Positions 1 to 8,899 are shown, counted from the stretch's first letter. The stretch: DNA of 52,130 bases from Planctomycetaceae bacterium (GCA_947459185.1 CANHCU010000012.1:1-52130); one strand, 5' to 3'. Made by a program: numbers and translations. The notes: generated by a model not told the origin, from the sequence alone.

Positions 1-78
1 GACGATCGTGCGAGCCAGTGCCGGCCTGCGGAAGAAATACCCAAAGATGCCGAGCTTGCGGAACGAGAAGAAGCCCAT
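1..78 (-). CDS. N-terminal fragment of an unidentified protein (cut by window edge)
   Basis: An ATG at 76-78 on the minus strand opens 26 codons that run off the left edge without a stop. The visible N-terminus is MGFFSFRKLGIFGYFF followed by RRPALARTIV. It is rich in aromatic and basic residues, and I do not recognise it. The upstream sequence holds only a weak AAGGCG-like ribosome binding site about 10 bases before the ATG. It could be a real gene start or a chance open frame; the sequence beyond the edge would decide. Confidence 0.3.
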   Translation of the reverse strand, partial: MGFFSFRKLGIFGYFFRRPALARTIV

Positions 79-598
79 GGATCAGTCGCCTTGCCTGTAG
101 GAGAAGGTTCTGGAAAGCGGTCTCGACACTCCAACGAAGTACCGAATAGAGGGGCCCCTCCGCGCGCTATCAACCCCCCTAAACCAAGGGCGCAGCAGGC
201 GGGATAGGACCCCCTCTCGGGGTAGGCGTGCAAAGTAATTCGACCCTCAGGCCAAGTCAAAGAATGGGTCGATAGAATTTTTTTGGGCCTGTTGCGGCCG
301 GGTTTTACGGGGATCGCCCGCCGCACTGCCTTCCCGCGGCCAGTCGGTTTTTGAGCCGACGCCCAGCCAACGCCAGCCCCCAAACTGGCACCAGGTCCTC
401 GGCAGGGATCCCCCCGCAGTGCCCAACCAATAACCCCGGGAGAATAGACGGATCGCCAGCCGGAAAAGACTCTGTAATCTCGCTGTTTTGCCCACTCTCC
501 GCGACCGGCATTTGAGGAGGCTTGGTCACGACCCCTACCAGCGGAAGACGATTCCAGAGGCGGTCCGACTCTCTGTGTTTTGGGGGGAATTCAACGAA
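79..598. other. Spacer without a recognised gene
   Basis: This 520-base stretch separates the left-edge fragment from the barrel gene. Open frames crossing it show no motif, signal peptide or believable ribosome binding site. A weak hairpin (TCGACCC at 240-246 with GGGTCGA at 266-272) is followed by a T-run at 278-284 and could be a poor intrinsic terminator. A short inverted repeat GTCGG/CCGAC lies near 344-360. No convincing sigma-70 promoter was found for the downstream gene, though it should lie here. Confidence 0.4.
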
Positions 599-2326
599 AT
601 GAACGCTTCTGCCCGCCGCGAAGACCTTTGTGCCTGTTTGGGTTATGCACTGTCCGGACCCACCGGACGCCCGGTCTGGCCGGCCCACCTGACCAGCCAC
701 CGCTCATCCGCCCTTCGCTCAACGCTGGGCTGGATGCTGCTCACCGGCCTCGCCTGCAGCAGCCCGCTCCATACAGATGCCGCCGAGTGGCTCTCGAGCA
801 GCAAATCCGACGCGGCGACTACGGCCACGATGGCCGCTCCGACCACCACGCCGACGGCGCCGACTCCGCCGCTGCCACCGTCGCCGCTCACAACCGACAA
901 GCCGACAAGCACCTCAACCGTGGCCGCAAAGCCACGTGTACAGGATCAGGCCAAGCCGCAGGACAAAACCACGGCCAAGAGCGTGACGAACACGGTCGCC
1001 ACCACGTGGCAGTCGCTGGCCTCCTGGATGACCCCCCCCTCAGCCACGCCCAAAACCCCCCCTCAGGCGAAGACCCTCGGCGGCTCGACAGCACCGGCGA
1101 ACACGATCGTCGCCAGCCCCGCGACCCCTGCACACGCTCGGCCCAACACCAGCCGTCCGACCACCAGCGTCGGCCGCTTCGATCCAGAGTTTGGGCCGGC
1201 GGGTTACTCCGTGAGCGACGCCGACGAACAGACTGCCCAGGCCGAGGCCATGCCCCGCCTAGCACCGCCACGGCAGCTCATGTCGCCGCAGGCAGCTTCG
1301 GAGAAGGAGCAGTCGGCCGTGGCCTCCGATGAACCGGTGAGCCTCGTCAGCTGGCTCTCGAGCTACGCCAGCGGCGGCCACGGCCACGACGGCACCGCCG
1401 ACGCCTGCCCCGATGTCTGCCTGACTGACAAATGCTGCCCCACGTGGGAGGCACAGGTCGACGCGCTCTTTCTCTGGCAGGGCAACCTACCCGGACGGCC
1501 GCTCTACGTCGAAACCGCCAACGGGGCAACGGCGCTCGATGCGAACCAGCTCTACGCTCCTGCCGCCATCGCCCCCCGCTACGCACTCACATACCGTCGC
1601 GATGACTGCCGCGCGATCGAGGTCAACTATTTTCAGCTCTGGGGTTTCAACGCCCAGGAGATGATCGGGCCGCAGATCGATGGAGCCGGTGAAGGCATCT
1701 ACACGGCGAACAATCTCGTCGGCCCCGATTACGACAGGGTTGCATCGGCACGGGCCACAACCTCGGCCAACATCCAGAGTCTGGAAGTCAATCTGCGTCG
1801 GACCGATGGCGGCATGATCGAATGGATCAGCGGCTTCCGTTGGCTCGAGTGGGGCCAGAATCTGAACATCACCGACAACACCGTCGAGGCAGGTGTGAGC
1901 AGCGGCGACGACCTCGTCGATATCAACACCCTCAACAGCCTCTATGGCTGGCAATGGGGCGGCGACATGATGCTCTGGAACGCTGGCCGCTGGCTCCGCA
2001 TCAACGGCATCGCCAAGGCGGGTGTCTACTACAACCACCAGGCCGCACAAAACACCTATTACACCGACTATTTCAACCCGGATGTCAGTGCCGTATCCGC
2101 CGATGATACGGTCTCGTTTGTCGGGGAGACGGGAATCAATGCGTCGTTCGCGCTCACCAACTGGTTGTCGTGGCGGGCCGGCTACACCTGCTTCTGGTTG
2201 GCAGGAGTGGCCACGCCCGTGCGGCAGTTGGGGCTGACCAACATCGACACCGGCGCCACGTCGATCAACACCAACGGCAGCGTCTTCCTCCACGGCGTGA
2301 ACACCGGGCTCGAGGCCCGTTGGTAG
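599..2326 (+). CDS. BBP7-type outer membrane beta-barrel protein with Pro/Thr-rich linker
   Basis: The protein has 575 residues from an ATG preceded by GGGGGGAA at about 10 bases; the open frame extends upstream, but no earlier start has such a site. A hydrophobic export segment lies near residues 43-54 (MLLTGLAC). Next comes a low-complexity linker rich in Thr, Pro, Ala and Ser (about 75-215). The C-terminal 290 residues begin near WEAQVDALFLW and alternate polar and aromatic residues as in beta strands. Motifs such as RAIEVNYFQLWG and ISGFRWLEWG, and a terminal EARW, match the planctomycete BBP7 barrel family as I recall it. The likely location is the outer membrane, and the function is unknown. 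It converges on uvrA, with only 8 bases between the stop codons and no terminator seen. Confidence 0.75.
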   Translation: MNASARREDLCACLGYALSGPTGRPVWPAHLTSHRSSALRSTLGWMLLTGLACSSPLHTDAAEWLSSSKSDAATTATMAAPTTTPTAPTPPLPPSPLTTDKPTSTSTVAAKPRVQDQAKPQDKTTAKSVTNTVATTWQSLASWMTPPSATPKTPPQAKTLGGSTAPANTIVASPATPAHARPNTSRPTTSVGRFDPEFGPAGYSVSDADEQTAQAEAMPRLAPPRQLMSPQAASEKEQSAVASDEPVSLVSWLSSYASGGHGHDGTADACPDVCLTDKCCPTWEAQVDALFLWQGNLPGRPLYVETANGATALDANQLYAPAAIAPRYALTYRRDDCRAIEVNYFQLWGFNAQEMIGPQIDGAGEGIYTANNLVGPDYDRVASARATTSANIQSLEVNLRRTDGGMIEWISGFRWLEWGQNLNITDNTVEAGVSSGDDLVDINTLNSLYGWQWGGDMMLWNAGRWLRINGIAKAGVYYNHQAAQNTYYTDYFNPDVSAVSADDTVSFVGETGINASFALTNWLSWRAGYTCFWLAGVATPVRQLGLTNIDTGATSINTNGSVFLHGVNTGLEARW

Positions 2327-2334
2327 AGCAGCTC

Positions 2335-5300
2335 TCAGCCCAGCCCAAACGCCTTGAGGGCTTCGCCGGTGTGGCTGCGGAGCAGAGACTTGTCGCGGAC
2401 GCACTGCTGCACGTGCACGACGAGATCCTCAGGCGGGCCCTCGACCACGATCTTGCCGCCGCCGTCGCCCGCTTCCGGACCCATGTCGAGCACCCAGTCG
2501 GCCGCGGCGATCACCTCCAGATTGTGCTCCACCACCAGCACCGTGTTGCCCGTGTCCACGAGCCGCTCAAGCACATGCAGCAGCTTCTCGATGTCGCTGA
2601 AATGCAGGCCTGTCGTCGGCTCATCGAGGATATAGAGCGTGCTGCCGGTGCCCGGCTTCGCCAGCTCCCGCGAGAGTTTTACTCTCTGCGCCTCGCCGCC
2701 TGAGAGCTGCGGCGCCGGCTGGCCGAGCGTGATGTAGCCGAGGCCGACATCGACCAGCGTGGAGAGGATCCGCGAGATCGCCGGCACGGTCTCGAAAAAC
2801 TGCGCCGCCTCGGCCACGCTCATCTCGAGCACGTCGGCGATACTCCTGCCATGCCACTTTGCGTGGAGCGTCTCGGCCGAATAACGGCGGCCGTGGCAGG
2901 TCTCGCACTCCACCCACACATCGGGCAGGAAGTGCATCTCCACCCGCCGTTGCCCCAGGCCCTCGCAGGCCTCGCAGCGGCCCCCCGGCACGTTGAAACT
3001 AAACGTCCGCGGCGTGAACCCGCGGGTGCGAGCCTCAGGCACCTTCGTAAAGAGCTGCCGGATGTGGTCGAACACGCCGGTGTAAGTGGCCGGCGTTGAA
3101 CCCGGCGTCGAGCCGATCGCCTCCTGATCGACGAGGATCACCTTGTCGATTTTTTCGAGGCCCTTCACGGAGTCGTGCTGCCCAGGCTGCTCGCGGGCCG
3201 CATGCAGCCGACGGGCCAGGCTCCGCCAGAGGACCTCGAGCACGAGCGAGGTTTTTCCTGAACCGCTCGGGCCGGTCACCGCCGTCAGCACGCCCAGCGG
3301 CACCTTGAGATCGAGCCCGCGGAGCGTGCGATGGCGGATGCCACGCACCTCCAGCCACGAGGCCGGCTGGCGGCGGCCCTGCTTCTGTTTGCGGGCCAGC
3401 ACCGCGTCGCAGGCTTTTTTGGCCTTGAGATACGGCCCCGTCACGCTCGCCTTCGTGGTGGCGAGTTTCGTGGGCGCGGCGTGGGCCACGATCGTGCCCC
3501 CCTCGCGGCCGCTGCCAGGGCCGAAGTCGAGGGCGTGGTCGGCTGCGGCGACGACATCGCGGTCGTGCTCCACCACCACGATTGTGTTGCCAAGATCGCG
3601 GAGCTTGCCCAGGGCCGCGATGAGGCGATGCGTGTCTCGCGGATGCAGGCCGATCGTCGGCTCGTCGAGCACGTAGAGCACACCCGTCAGGCCACTGCCC
3701 ACCTGGGCCGCCAGGCGAATGCGTTGCAGCTCGCCGCCGGAGAGGCTGCCGGCCGGCCTCGCCATGTCGAGATACTCGAGGCCCACGTCAACGAGGAACG
3801 CCACGCGGGCGTTGAGTTCGCGGAGCAGGTCGCCGGCGATCTTCTTCTCACTCTCGGAGAGCGAGACGGCGGCGAGCGACTGCTGCAGTCGCGCCAGTGG
3901 CATCCGGCACCAGACGTCGAGCGAGCGGCCCCAAAGTGTGACGGCACTGGCCACGTCGGCCAGGCGGCTGCCGCCGCACTCGCTGCAGGGCACCTCGCCC
4001 ATGACGGCGTCAACCTTGCCGCGGAGGCCGGTCACCATCCGGGCCGCCTCTTCGCAGGCCGCTTCGAGGCCTTTGAATTGGAAGGAGAACCAGGGTTCAT
4101 CGGGGGCCTTGTCCCGTCGCTTACGCTCAGGGCTTTTATTGGAAGGGGCGGGAATCCCATCGCTGACGCTCCGGGCTTTTATGTCCATACAAGCCCCCGG
4201 CGCCAGCCGGGGGATTCCGTGCGAGGAGCCGCTTCGGGGCCGCCTCACTTCGATCCACTTCTCTCCCGTGCCCTCGAAGAGCACCCGCTGCTGCAGGCCC
4301 GACAACTCGGCCAGCGGCACGTCGATCGGCAGGCCCGTCGCCGCGCAGAGGCCTTCGAGCATCGCCCTGCTTACCGCTCCACAGTCGGCACGGTCGAGGC
4401 TCGGCCAGAGGTCGAGAGCTCCTGCGCCGAGCGAGAGCGAGGGATCGCGAATCAGCGACTTGTGCTCGATGCCGGTCCGCGTGCCGAGGCCGTCGCAGGT
4501 GGCACACCAGCCGAGCGGGCTGTTGAACGAAAACTGCCGCGGCTCGAGCGGCTTGAAGCCCCGGCCGCACGAGGCGCAGGCGAGGCGGCGACTGTGCACT
4601 TCGACCGGCCAGTCGGGCTCATCGACGCCCTCGACCGCCCGCGCCACGAGCATCGTGCCCGCGCCCGCATCGAAGGCCGTCTCCACGCTCTGGGCCAGCC
4701 GGCTTCGCTCGGTCGGACTGGCCGTCACGCGATCGACCACGATCTCGATCTTGTTTTTCCGCTTGCGGTCGAGCGTGGGCTTTTCATCGAGCTGCTGCGT
4801 CGTGCCTTCAATCCGCACACGGGCATAGCCAGCCGCCCGCAGCGCCGCAAAAAAAGCCTCGGGCGACTGGCCCACGCGGAGTTCCACCGGTGCGAGCAGC
4901 AGGAGCCGCGTGCCCGGATCGTGTTCGAGCAGCCGCTCGACCGTTGCATCGACGCTCTGGGCCCCGACAGGCGTGCCGCATTCAGGACAGTGCATCACGC
5001 CCAGTCGCGCCGCCAGCACGCGGAAGTAGTCATACATTTCCGTCAGCGTGCCGACAGTCGATCGCGGCGTGCTGCCGGTCGCCCGCTGCTCGATGGCGAC
5101 CGCGGGCGACAGCCCTTCGATCTTTTCAAAAATCGGCTTCGGCACCTGCCCCACGAACTGCCGGGCATACGGCGAGAGACTCTCGACATACCGCCGCTGC
5201 CCCTCGGCATAGAGCGTGTCGAAGGCGAGCGAGGTCTTTCCACTGCCGCTGGGCCCGCAGCAGACCGTCATCGCGCCGCGCGGGATGTCGGCATCGACCG

Positions 5301-8300
5301 ATTTGAGGTTGTGCAGCGCCGCGCCTCGGATCGTGATCTGCGGTGGACCCGGATCGATCGAGGCCTGTTCGAGCTGGGCCAGCTGGGCCCGTTCGGCCTT
5401 GGCGATCGCGGCCGCCGTGACGGGCTTTTTGCGACGGGCTGTCGGCTTCTGCACGCCGTCGGCCCGCGACTTGCCAGCCGCCAGCATGGGCTTGAGGGCG
5501 AGGCCCGTGTGTGATGCCTTCACGCGGGCCACCTGCTCCGGCGTACCGGCGACCACGATCTGGCCGCCGCCGGCGCCCCCTTCCGGCCCGAGATCGATCA
5601 CATGGTCGGCCCGCTTCACGACGTCGAGGTTGTGTTCCACGACGAGCACGGTGTTGCCCGCATCCACCAGTCGCTCGAGCACCTTCAGCAGCTGCCGCAC
5701 GTCGGCCATGTGCAGGCCCGTCGTCGGCTCGTCGAGGATGTAGAGCGTTTTGCCGGTGGATCGCTTGGCCAGCTCCCGCGAGAGCTTCACCCGCTGCGCC
5801 TCGCCGCCGGAAAGCGTGGGCGACGGCTGGCCAAGATGGAGGTAGTCGAGGCCGACGTCGCAGAGCGTTTCCAGTTTGCGGGCGATGTCGGGGGCGTCGG
5901 CGAAGAGCTCCCGTGCCTCGCCAATCTCCATGTTCAACAGTTCGGCGACGTTCTTTCCCTTCCAGCGGACTTCGAGCGTGTCCTTGGCAAATCTCGCCCC
6001 GCCGCACTGCTCACAGGTCACCCAGACATCGGCGAGAAAATCCATGTCGAGCCGGGTCGAGCCGTTGCCCTCGCAGGCCTCGCACCGGCCGCCTGCCACG
6101 TTGAAGCTGAAGCGGCCCGCCTTCCAGCCCCGCTTCTTTGCATCGGGCAGCATCGTGAACAGCTTGCGGATGTCGTCCCACACCTTCACATAGGTCGCGG
6201 GGTTGCTCCGCGGCGTGCGGCCGATCGGCGACTGGTCGATCACGATCACCTTGTCGAGATGCTCGGTCCCCTCGATCGCCGTGAATGTGCCGACAGGACC
6301 GCGACCGCCACCGCTGACAGTGTCGTCGGTGTCGGTATCGCTGCCGCCGGCCAGACGCCGCCGCAGCTCGGGCTCCAGCACGTCGCCCACCAGCGAACTC
6401 TTCCCGCTCCCCGACACGCCCGTCACGCAGACAAGCTGGCCCAGCGGGATCTCGACGTCGATACCGGCGAGGTTGTTGTGCCGCACGCCCTTCAGCATGA
6501 GCGATTTGCCCGTGGGCTTCCGCCGAGTGGTCGGCACTTCGATGGCGTCGCGGCCCGACAGAAAGCTGCCGGTGATGCTGCGGTCGCTCGCGGCGACGTC
6601 GGCAGGCGTGCCTGCTGCCACCACCTCGCCACCCCGCTTGCCCGGGCCGGGACCGAAGTCAACCACCCAGTCGGCTGCGCGGATCGTGTCTTCGTCGTGC
6701 TCGACCACGACCACCGTGTTGCCCTTGTCGCGGAGGGCCTCCAAGGCGCCGAGCAGTTTGACGTTGTCGCGGGCATGCAGGCCGATCGACGGCTCGTCGA
6801 GCACGTAAAGCACGCCCGAGAGGCCGGAGCCGATCTGCGCGGCGAGTCGGATCCGTTGGCTCTCGCCGCCGGAGAGCGTGGGTGCCTTTCGTTCGAGCGA
6901 GAGATAGCCGAGGCCGACCTGATCGAGGAACGCCAGCCGCGAGCGGATCTCCTTCATCAGTTCGACCGCGATCACGGCCTGCGTGTCGTCGAGGACGATG
7001 TCGGAAAGAAACTCCCGCGCCTCGGCGATTGGCAGAGCACAGAGCTTGTCGAGAGAGAGTTCGTGTTGGGCGAGGGAGGCCGGGCTCCCTTGCGGCGCGG
7101 AGTCCCCGGGCTTCCGCCCGGGGCTTTTATGGGGAGAGTCCCCGGGCTTGCGCCCGGGGCTTTTATGGGAAGGACGCGAGTCGCCAGTGGTGCGGGAGCG
7201 ATGCGAGGCTGCGAGTGAAGTGATTCGCACGGCTCTCGCCTGATGCGAGAGCCGCGCGCCCATGCAGTCGTGGCAGGGTGTCACGCTCATCAGCTTCTCG
7301 AGCATCCGACGGATGATGCCGCTCTTGGCGTTGCGCCAGCGGTTGGCCAAGAGTGCGAGGATCCCCTCGAACTTCGTCTTCGCGCCGCGTTCGGCGCGGC
7401 CACGCCGCCAGGAAAGGTTGATCTCCTCCAGGCCTGTGCCGTTCAGCCAGATCTTTTTCTGCAGTGCTGTGAGGTCTTGCCAGGGCGTGTCGAGCAGCGT
7501 GCCGTCGGGAAACTTTCGCTTCGACTCAGCGTGGGCCGCCACGCCGGTGAGCAGTCGCCGCAGCCACCGCGGCATGTCGCGGAAGCTCCCGAGCACGCCG
7601 ATCGCCCCCTTACGAAGCGACTTCTCCGGTGCTGTCACAAGCTTCGTCGGATCGATGCCGTAGATGTCACCGAGGCCCTCGCAGGTCGGGCAGGCACCCT
7701 GCGGGCTGTTGAAGCTGAAGAGCTGTGGCTCAGGCGTGGAGTAGCTCACGCCACACTGCACGCAGGCATAGCGGCTCGACAGGATGAGATCGGTAAAAGG
7801 GGACGCAGCTCTTTTGGCTGCCACTTTTTCTTCCCCCAAAAGAGCTGCGTCCCCTTTTTCTTCCCCAGCCACGATCACTTGGCCGCCGCCTGTTCGCAGG
7901 GCCAACTCCACCGCCTCGGCGATCCGGCTGCGGGTCGAGTCGGACGGGATCAGCCGGTCAACGACGACGTCGATCGAATGCTTGAGGAGTTTTTCAAGCG
8001 GCGGTGGATCTTCGACGCGGCAGATCTGGCCATCGACGCGGGCCCGCGTGAACCCCTGCCGAACGAGATCGGTGAACAGATCGCGATGCTCTCCCTTCGC
8101 CTCGCGGACCAGCGGTGCGAGGATCATCACCCGTTGATCCTTGCGGGCCGCGAGAATCCGTTCCACGATCTGGTCGCGGGGCTGGGCCTCCAAGACACTG
8201 TCGCACTCCGGACAGTGGGCCGTGCCGATCCGCGCGTAGAGCACCCGGAGGAAGTCATGAATCTCCGTCATCGTGGCGACGGTTGACCGGGGATTGTGGC

Positions 8301-8577
8301 CGGCCGACTTCTGCGCGATCGAGATCGAAGGGGAGAGGCCGGTGACGCTGTCGACGTCGGGCCGGGGCAGCTGGCCGAGGAACTGACGGGCAAACGTGGA
8401 GAGGCTCTCGACGTAGCGACGCTGCCCTTCGGCATACAGCGTGTCGAAGGCGAGGCTCGACTTGCCCGAGCCGCTCACGCCGGTGAGGCAGACGAGCCGG
8501 CCGCGGGGCAGGCCGACCGTTACATCGCGGAGGTTATGCTCACGGGCACCGCGGACGACGATCGGGGGAACGTGCAT
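2335..8577 (-). CDS. uvrA: Double-length UvrA, excinuclease ABC subunit A (tandem fusion)
   Basis: UvrA recognises DNA lesions in nucleotide excision repair and loads UvrB. This protein has about 2080 residues, roughly twice the usual 940-1000, and is a tandem of two UvrA units. It contains four Walker A motifs (GVSGSGKSS twice, GPSGSGKTS twice), four LSGGE signatures with LDEP Walker B motifs, and zinc-finger pairs such as CPECD and CEACEG in both halves. The start is the ATG of MHVPPIVVRGAREHNLRD, where homology begins; the open frame runs upstream over the tRNA and is not coding there. A TACAAT-like -10 lies at 8624-8629. Three in-frame insertions made of REP-like palindromes interrupt it (about 4112-4219, 7101-7169, 7795-7858). 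Long fused UvrAs occur in planctomycetes and some other phyla; the cell may carry a normal uvrA elsewhere. Confidence 0.95.
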   Translation of the reverse strand: MHVPPIVVRGAREHNLRDVTVGLPRGRLVCLTGVSGSGKSSLAFDTLYAEGQRRYVESLSTFARQFLGQLPRPDVDSVTGLSPSISIAQKSAGHNPRSTVATMTEIHDFLRVLYARIGTAHCPECDSVLEAQPRDQIVERILAARKDQRVMILAPLVREAKGEHRDLFTDLVRQGFTRARVDGQICRVEDPPPLEKLLKHSIDVVVDRLIPSDSTRSRIAEAVELALRTGGGQVIVAGEEKGDAALLGEEKVAAKRAASPFTDLILSSRYACVQCGVSYSTPEPQLFSFNSPQGACPTCEGLGDIYGIDPTKLVTAPEKSLRKGAIGVLGSFRDMPRWLRRLLTGVAAHAESKRKFPDGTLLDTPWQDLTALQKKIWLNGTGLEEINLSWRRGRAERGAKTKFEGILALLANRWRNAKSGIIRRMLEKLMSVTPCHDCMGARLSHQARAVRITSLAASHRSRTTGDSRPSHKSPGRKPGDSPHKSPGRKPGDSAPQGSPASLAQHELSLDKLCALPIAEAREFLSDIVLDDTQAVIAVELMKEIRSRLAFLDQVGLGYLSLERKAPTLSGGESQRIRLAAQIGSGLSGVLYVLDEPSIGLHARDNVKLLGALEALRDKGNTVVVVEHDEDTIRAADWVVDFGPGPGKRGGEVVAAGTPADVAASDRSITGSFLSGRDAIEVPTTRRKPTGKSLMLKGVRHNNLAGIDVEIPLGQLVCVTGVSGSGKSSLVGDVLEPELRRRLAGGSDTDTDDTVSGGGRGPVGTFTAIEGTEHLDKVIVIDQSPIGRTPRSNPATYVKVWDDIRKLFTMLPDAKKRGWKAGRFSFNVAGGRCEACEGNGSTRLDMDFLADVWVTCEQCGGARFAKDTLEVRWKGKNVAELLNMEIGEARELFADAPDIARKLETLCDVGLDYLHLGQPSPTLSGGEAQRVKLSRELAKRSTGKTLYILDEPTTGLHMADVRQLLKVLERLVDAGNTVLVVEHNLDVVKRADHVIDLGPEGGAGGGQIVVAGTPEQVARVKASHTGLALKPMLAAGKSRADGVQKPTARRKKPVTAAAIAKAERAQLAQLEQASIDPGPPQITIRGAALHNLKSVDADIPRGAMTVCCGPSGSGKTSLAFDTLYAEGQRRYVESLSPYARQFVGQVPKPIFEKIEGLSPAVAIEQRATGSTPRSTVGTLTEMYDYFRVLAARLGVMHCPECGTPVGAQSVDATVERLLEHDPGTRLLLLAPVELRVGQSPEAFFAALRAAGYARVRIEGTTQQLDEKPTLDRKRKNKIEIVVDRVTASPTERSRLAQSVETAFDAGAGTMLVARAVEGVDEPDWPVEVHSRRLACASCGRGFKPLEPRQFSFNSPLGWCATCDGLGTRTGIEHKSLIRDPSLSLGAGALDLWPSLDRADCGAVSRAMLEGLCAATGLPIDVPLAELSGLQQRVLFEGTGEKWIEVRRPRSGSSHGIPRLAPGACMDIKARSVSDGIPAPSNKSPERKRRDKAPDEPWFSFQFKGLEAACEEAARMVTGLRGKVDAVMGEVPCSECGGSRLADVASAVTLWGRSLDVWCRMPLARLQQSLAAVSLSESEKKIAGDLLRELNARVAFLVDVGLEYLDMARPAGSLSGGELQRIRLAAQVGSGLTGVLYVLDEPTIGLHPRDTHRLIAALGKLRDLGNTIVVVEHDRDVVAAADHALDFGPGSGREGGTIVAHAAPTKLATTKASVTGPYLKAKKACDAVLARKQKQGRRQPASWLEVRGIRHRTLRGLDLKVPLGVLTAVTGPSGSGKTSLVLEVLWRSLARRLHAAREQPGQHDSVKGLEKIDKVILVDQEAIGSTPGSTPATYTGVFDHIRQLFTKVPEARTRGFTPRTFSFNVPGGRCEACEGLGQRRVEMHFLPDVWVECETCHGRRYSAETLHAKWHGRSIADVLEMSVAEAAQFFETVPAISRILSTLVDVGLGYITLGQPAPQLSGGEAQRVKLSRELAKPGTGSTLYILDEPTTGLHFSDIEKLLHVLERLVDTGNTVLVVEHNLEVIAAADWVLDMGPEAGDGGGKIVVEGPPEDLVVHVQQCVRDKSLLRSHTGEALKAFGLG
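4112..4219. repeat. REP-like palindromes inside uvrA (second UvrA unit)
   Basis: Three small elements lie in a row. Two carry the CGCTNACGCTC...GGGCTTTTAT pattern (4112-4140 and 4153-4182), and one inverted copy carries the AAGCCCCCGGC...GCCGGGGG palindrome (about 4190-4213). They are read in frame as part of UvrA (residues such as NKSPERKRRD and KARSVSDGIP), at a place where the first UvrA unit has no matching residues. Related copies occur in spacers at 11465-11577, 13560-13770 and 29344-29441. Confidence 0.75.
7101..7169. repeat. Two tandem REP-like palindromes inside uvrA (first UvrA unit)
   Basis: Two direct copies (7101-7133 and 7138-7169) of a palindrome with arms CCCCGGGC and GCCCGGGG are each followed by TTTTATGG. 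Translated on the minus strand they give the peptide HKSPGRKPGDS twice. They fall in a surface loop region of the protein, between GARLSHQARAVR and LCALPIAEAREF, where a normal UvrA has only a few residues. Confidence 0.8.
7795..7858. repeat. Perfect 23-bp inverted repeat inside uvrA
   Basis: The left arm 7795-7817 and right arm 7836-7858 are exact reverse complements (arm core GGGGACGCAGCTCTTTT), with an 18-base loop. The frame stays open, and UvrA reads EEKGDAALLG and then KRAASPFTDL across it. One arm of the same element recurs at 32971-32992 downstream of xylB, so this is a dispersed element rather than a uvrA-specific structure. GGGGACGC-type palindromes resemble REP sequences mobilised by TnpA-REP (RAYT) transposases; no such transposase lies in this window. 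Confidence 0.85.
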
Positions 8578-8623
8578 GGGCGGACGTTTGTTGCGCGGGC
8601 GGGGAAGGGCGAGAACCCGCTCG

Positions 8624-8629
8624 ATTGTA
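8624..8629 (-). promoter_or_regulatory. Possible -10 element for uvrA
   Basis: On the minus strand this reads TACAAT, five of six matches to TATAAT. It lies 47 bases before the uvrA ATG and would leave a leader of about 40 bases. No good -35 hexamer is seen at the right distance, so the call is weak. No SOS-box palindrome (CTGT...ACAG type) was noticed nearby. Confidence 0.3.
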
Positions 8630-8671
8630 GCGCCTTGGCCCCCCGGCGAATGCGCCCCGTTTTTTGGCGGC

Positions 8672-8700
8672 TGGACAGCCCCGGTCGCGTGCCATACCAT
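8672..8700 (+). promoter_or_regulatory. Sigma-70 promoter for tRNA-Ala
   Basis: TGGACA at 8672-8677 and TACCAT at 8695-8700 are separated by 17 bases. They match five and four of the six consensus positions. Transcription would start near 8707, about 35 bases before the tRNA. The spacing and position fit a stable-RNA promoter. Confidence 0.5.
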
Positions 8701-8741
8701 CAGGTTTCCCGCGGGAATCCGGCTCGCGGACCCCATATGAC

Positions 8742-8814
8742 GGGGCGGTAGCTCAACTGGGAGAGCGCGGCGTTCGCAATGCCGAGGTTGGGAGTTCGAT
8801 CCTCCTCCGCTCCA
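8742..8814 (+). tRNA. tRNA-Ala (anticodon CGC)
   Basis: The 73 bases fold into a full cloverleaf. The acceptor stem is GGGGCGG with CCGCTCC, the D stem GCTC/GAGC, the anticodon stem CGGCG/TGCCG around loop TTCGCAA, and the T arm GGAG-TTCGATC-CTCC. The anticodon CGC reads the alanine codon GCG. The acceptor stem contains the G3:U70 wobble pair, the classic alanine identity element, which independently confirms the call. The discriminator base is A, and the 3' CCA is not encoded, so it must be added by a nucleotidyltransferase. Confidence 0.97.
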
Positions 8815-8831
8815 CTCGAATTTCTGTCCCG

Positions 8832-8881
8832 CGTGCCGGGCCATCGCTGGCTTCGGCACGCTCAGCCCGCCGGGCGGGCTG
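8832..8881. repeat. Two palindromes between tRNA-Ala and the sigma factor gene
   Basis: GCGTGCCG and CGGCACGC form an 8-bp stem around a 15-base loop (about 8831-8861). Immediately after, CAGCCCGCC and GGCGGGCTG (8863-8881) form a perfect 9-bp stem around a single G. No T-run follows, so neither looks like an intrinsic terminator. They resemble the REP elements elsewhere in the window but belong to a different family. Confidence 0.5.
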
Positions 8882-8899
8882 CGTTCGGGGTGCTTTTCC

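Noticed and set aside
3331-5514. 727-codon open frame on the plus strand opposite uvrA
   Set aside because: Shadow of the GC-rich uvrA codons; no motif, no ribosome binding site, and uvrA is unmistakable on the other strand.
7795-7858. Intrinsic terminator
   Set aside because: It lies within the coding sequence of uvrA, more than 5 kb before its end, and the same element occurs elsewhere as a repeat.
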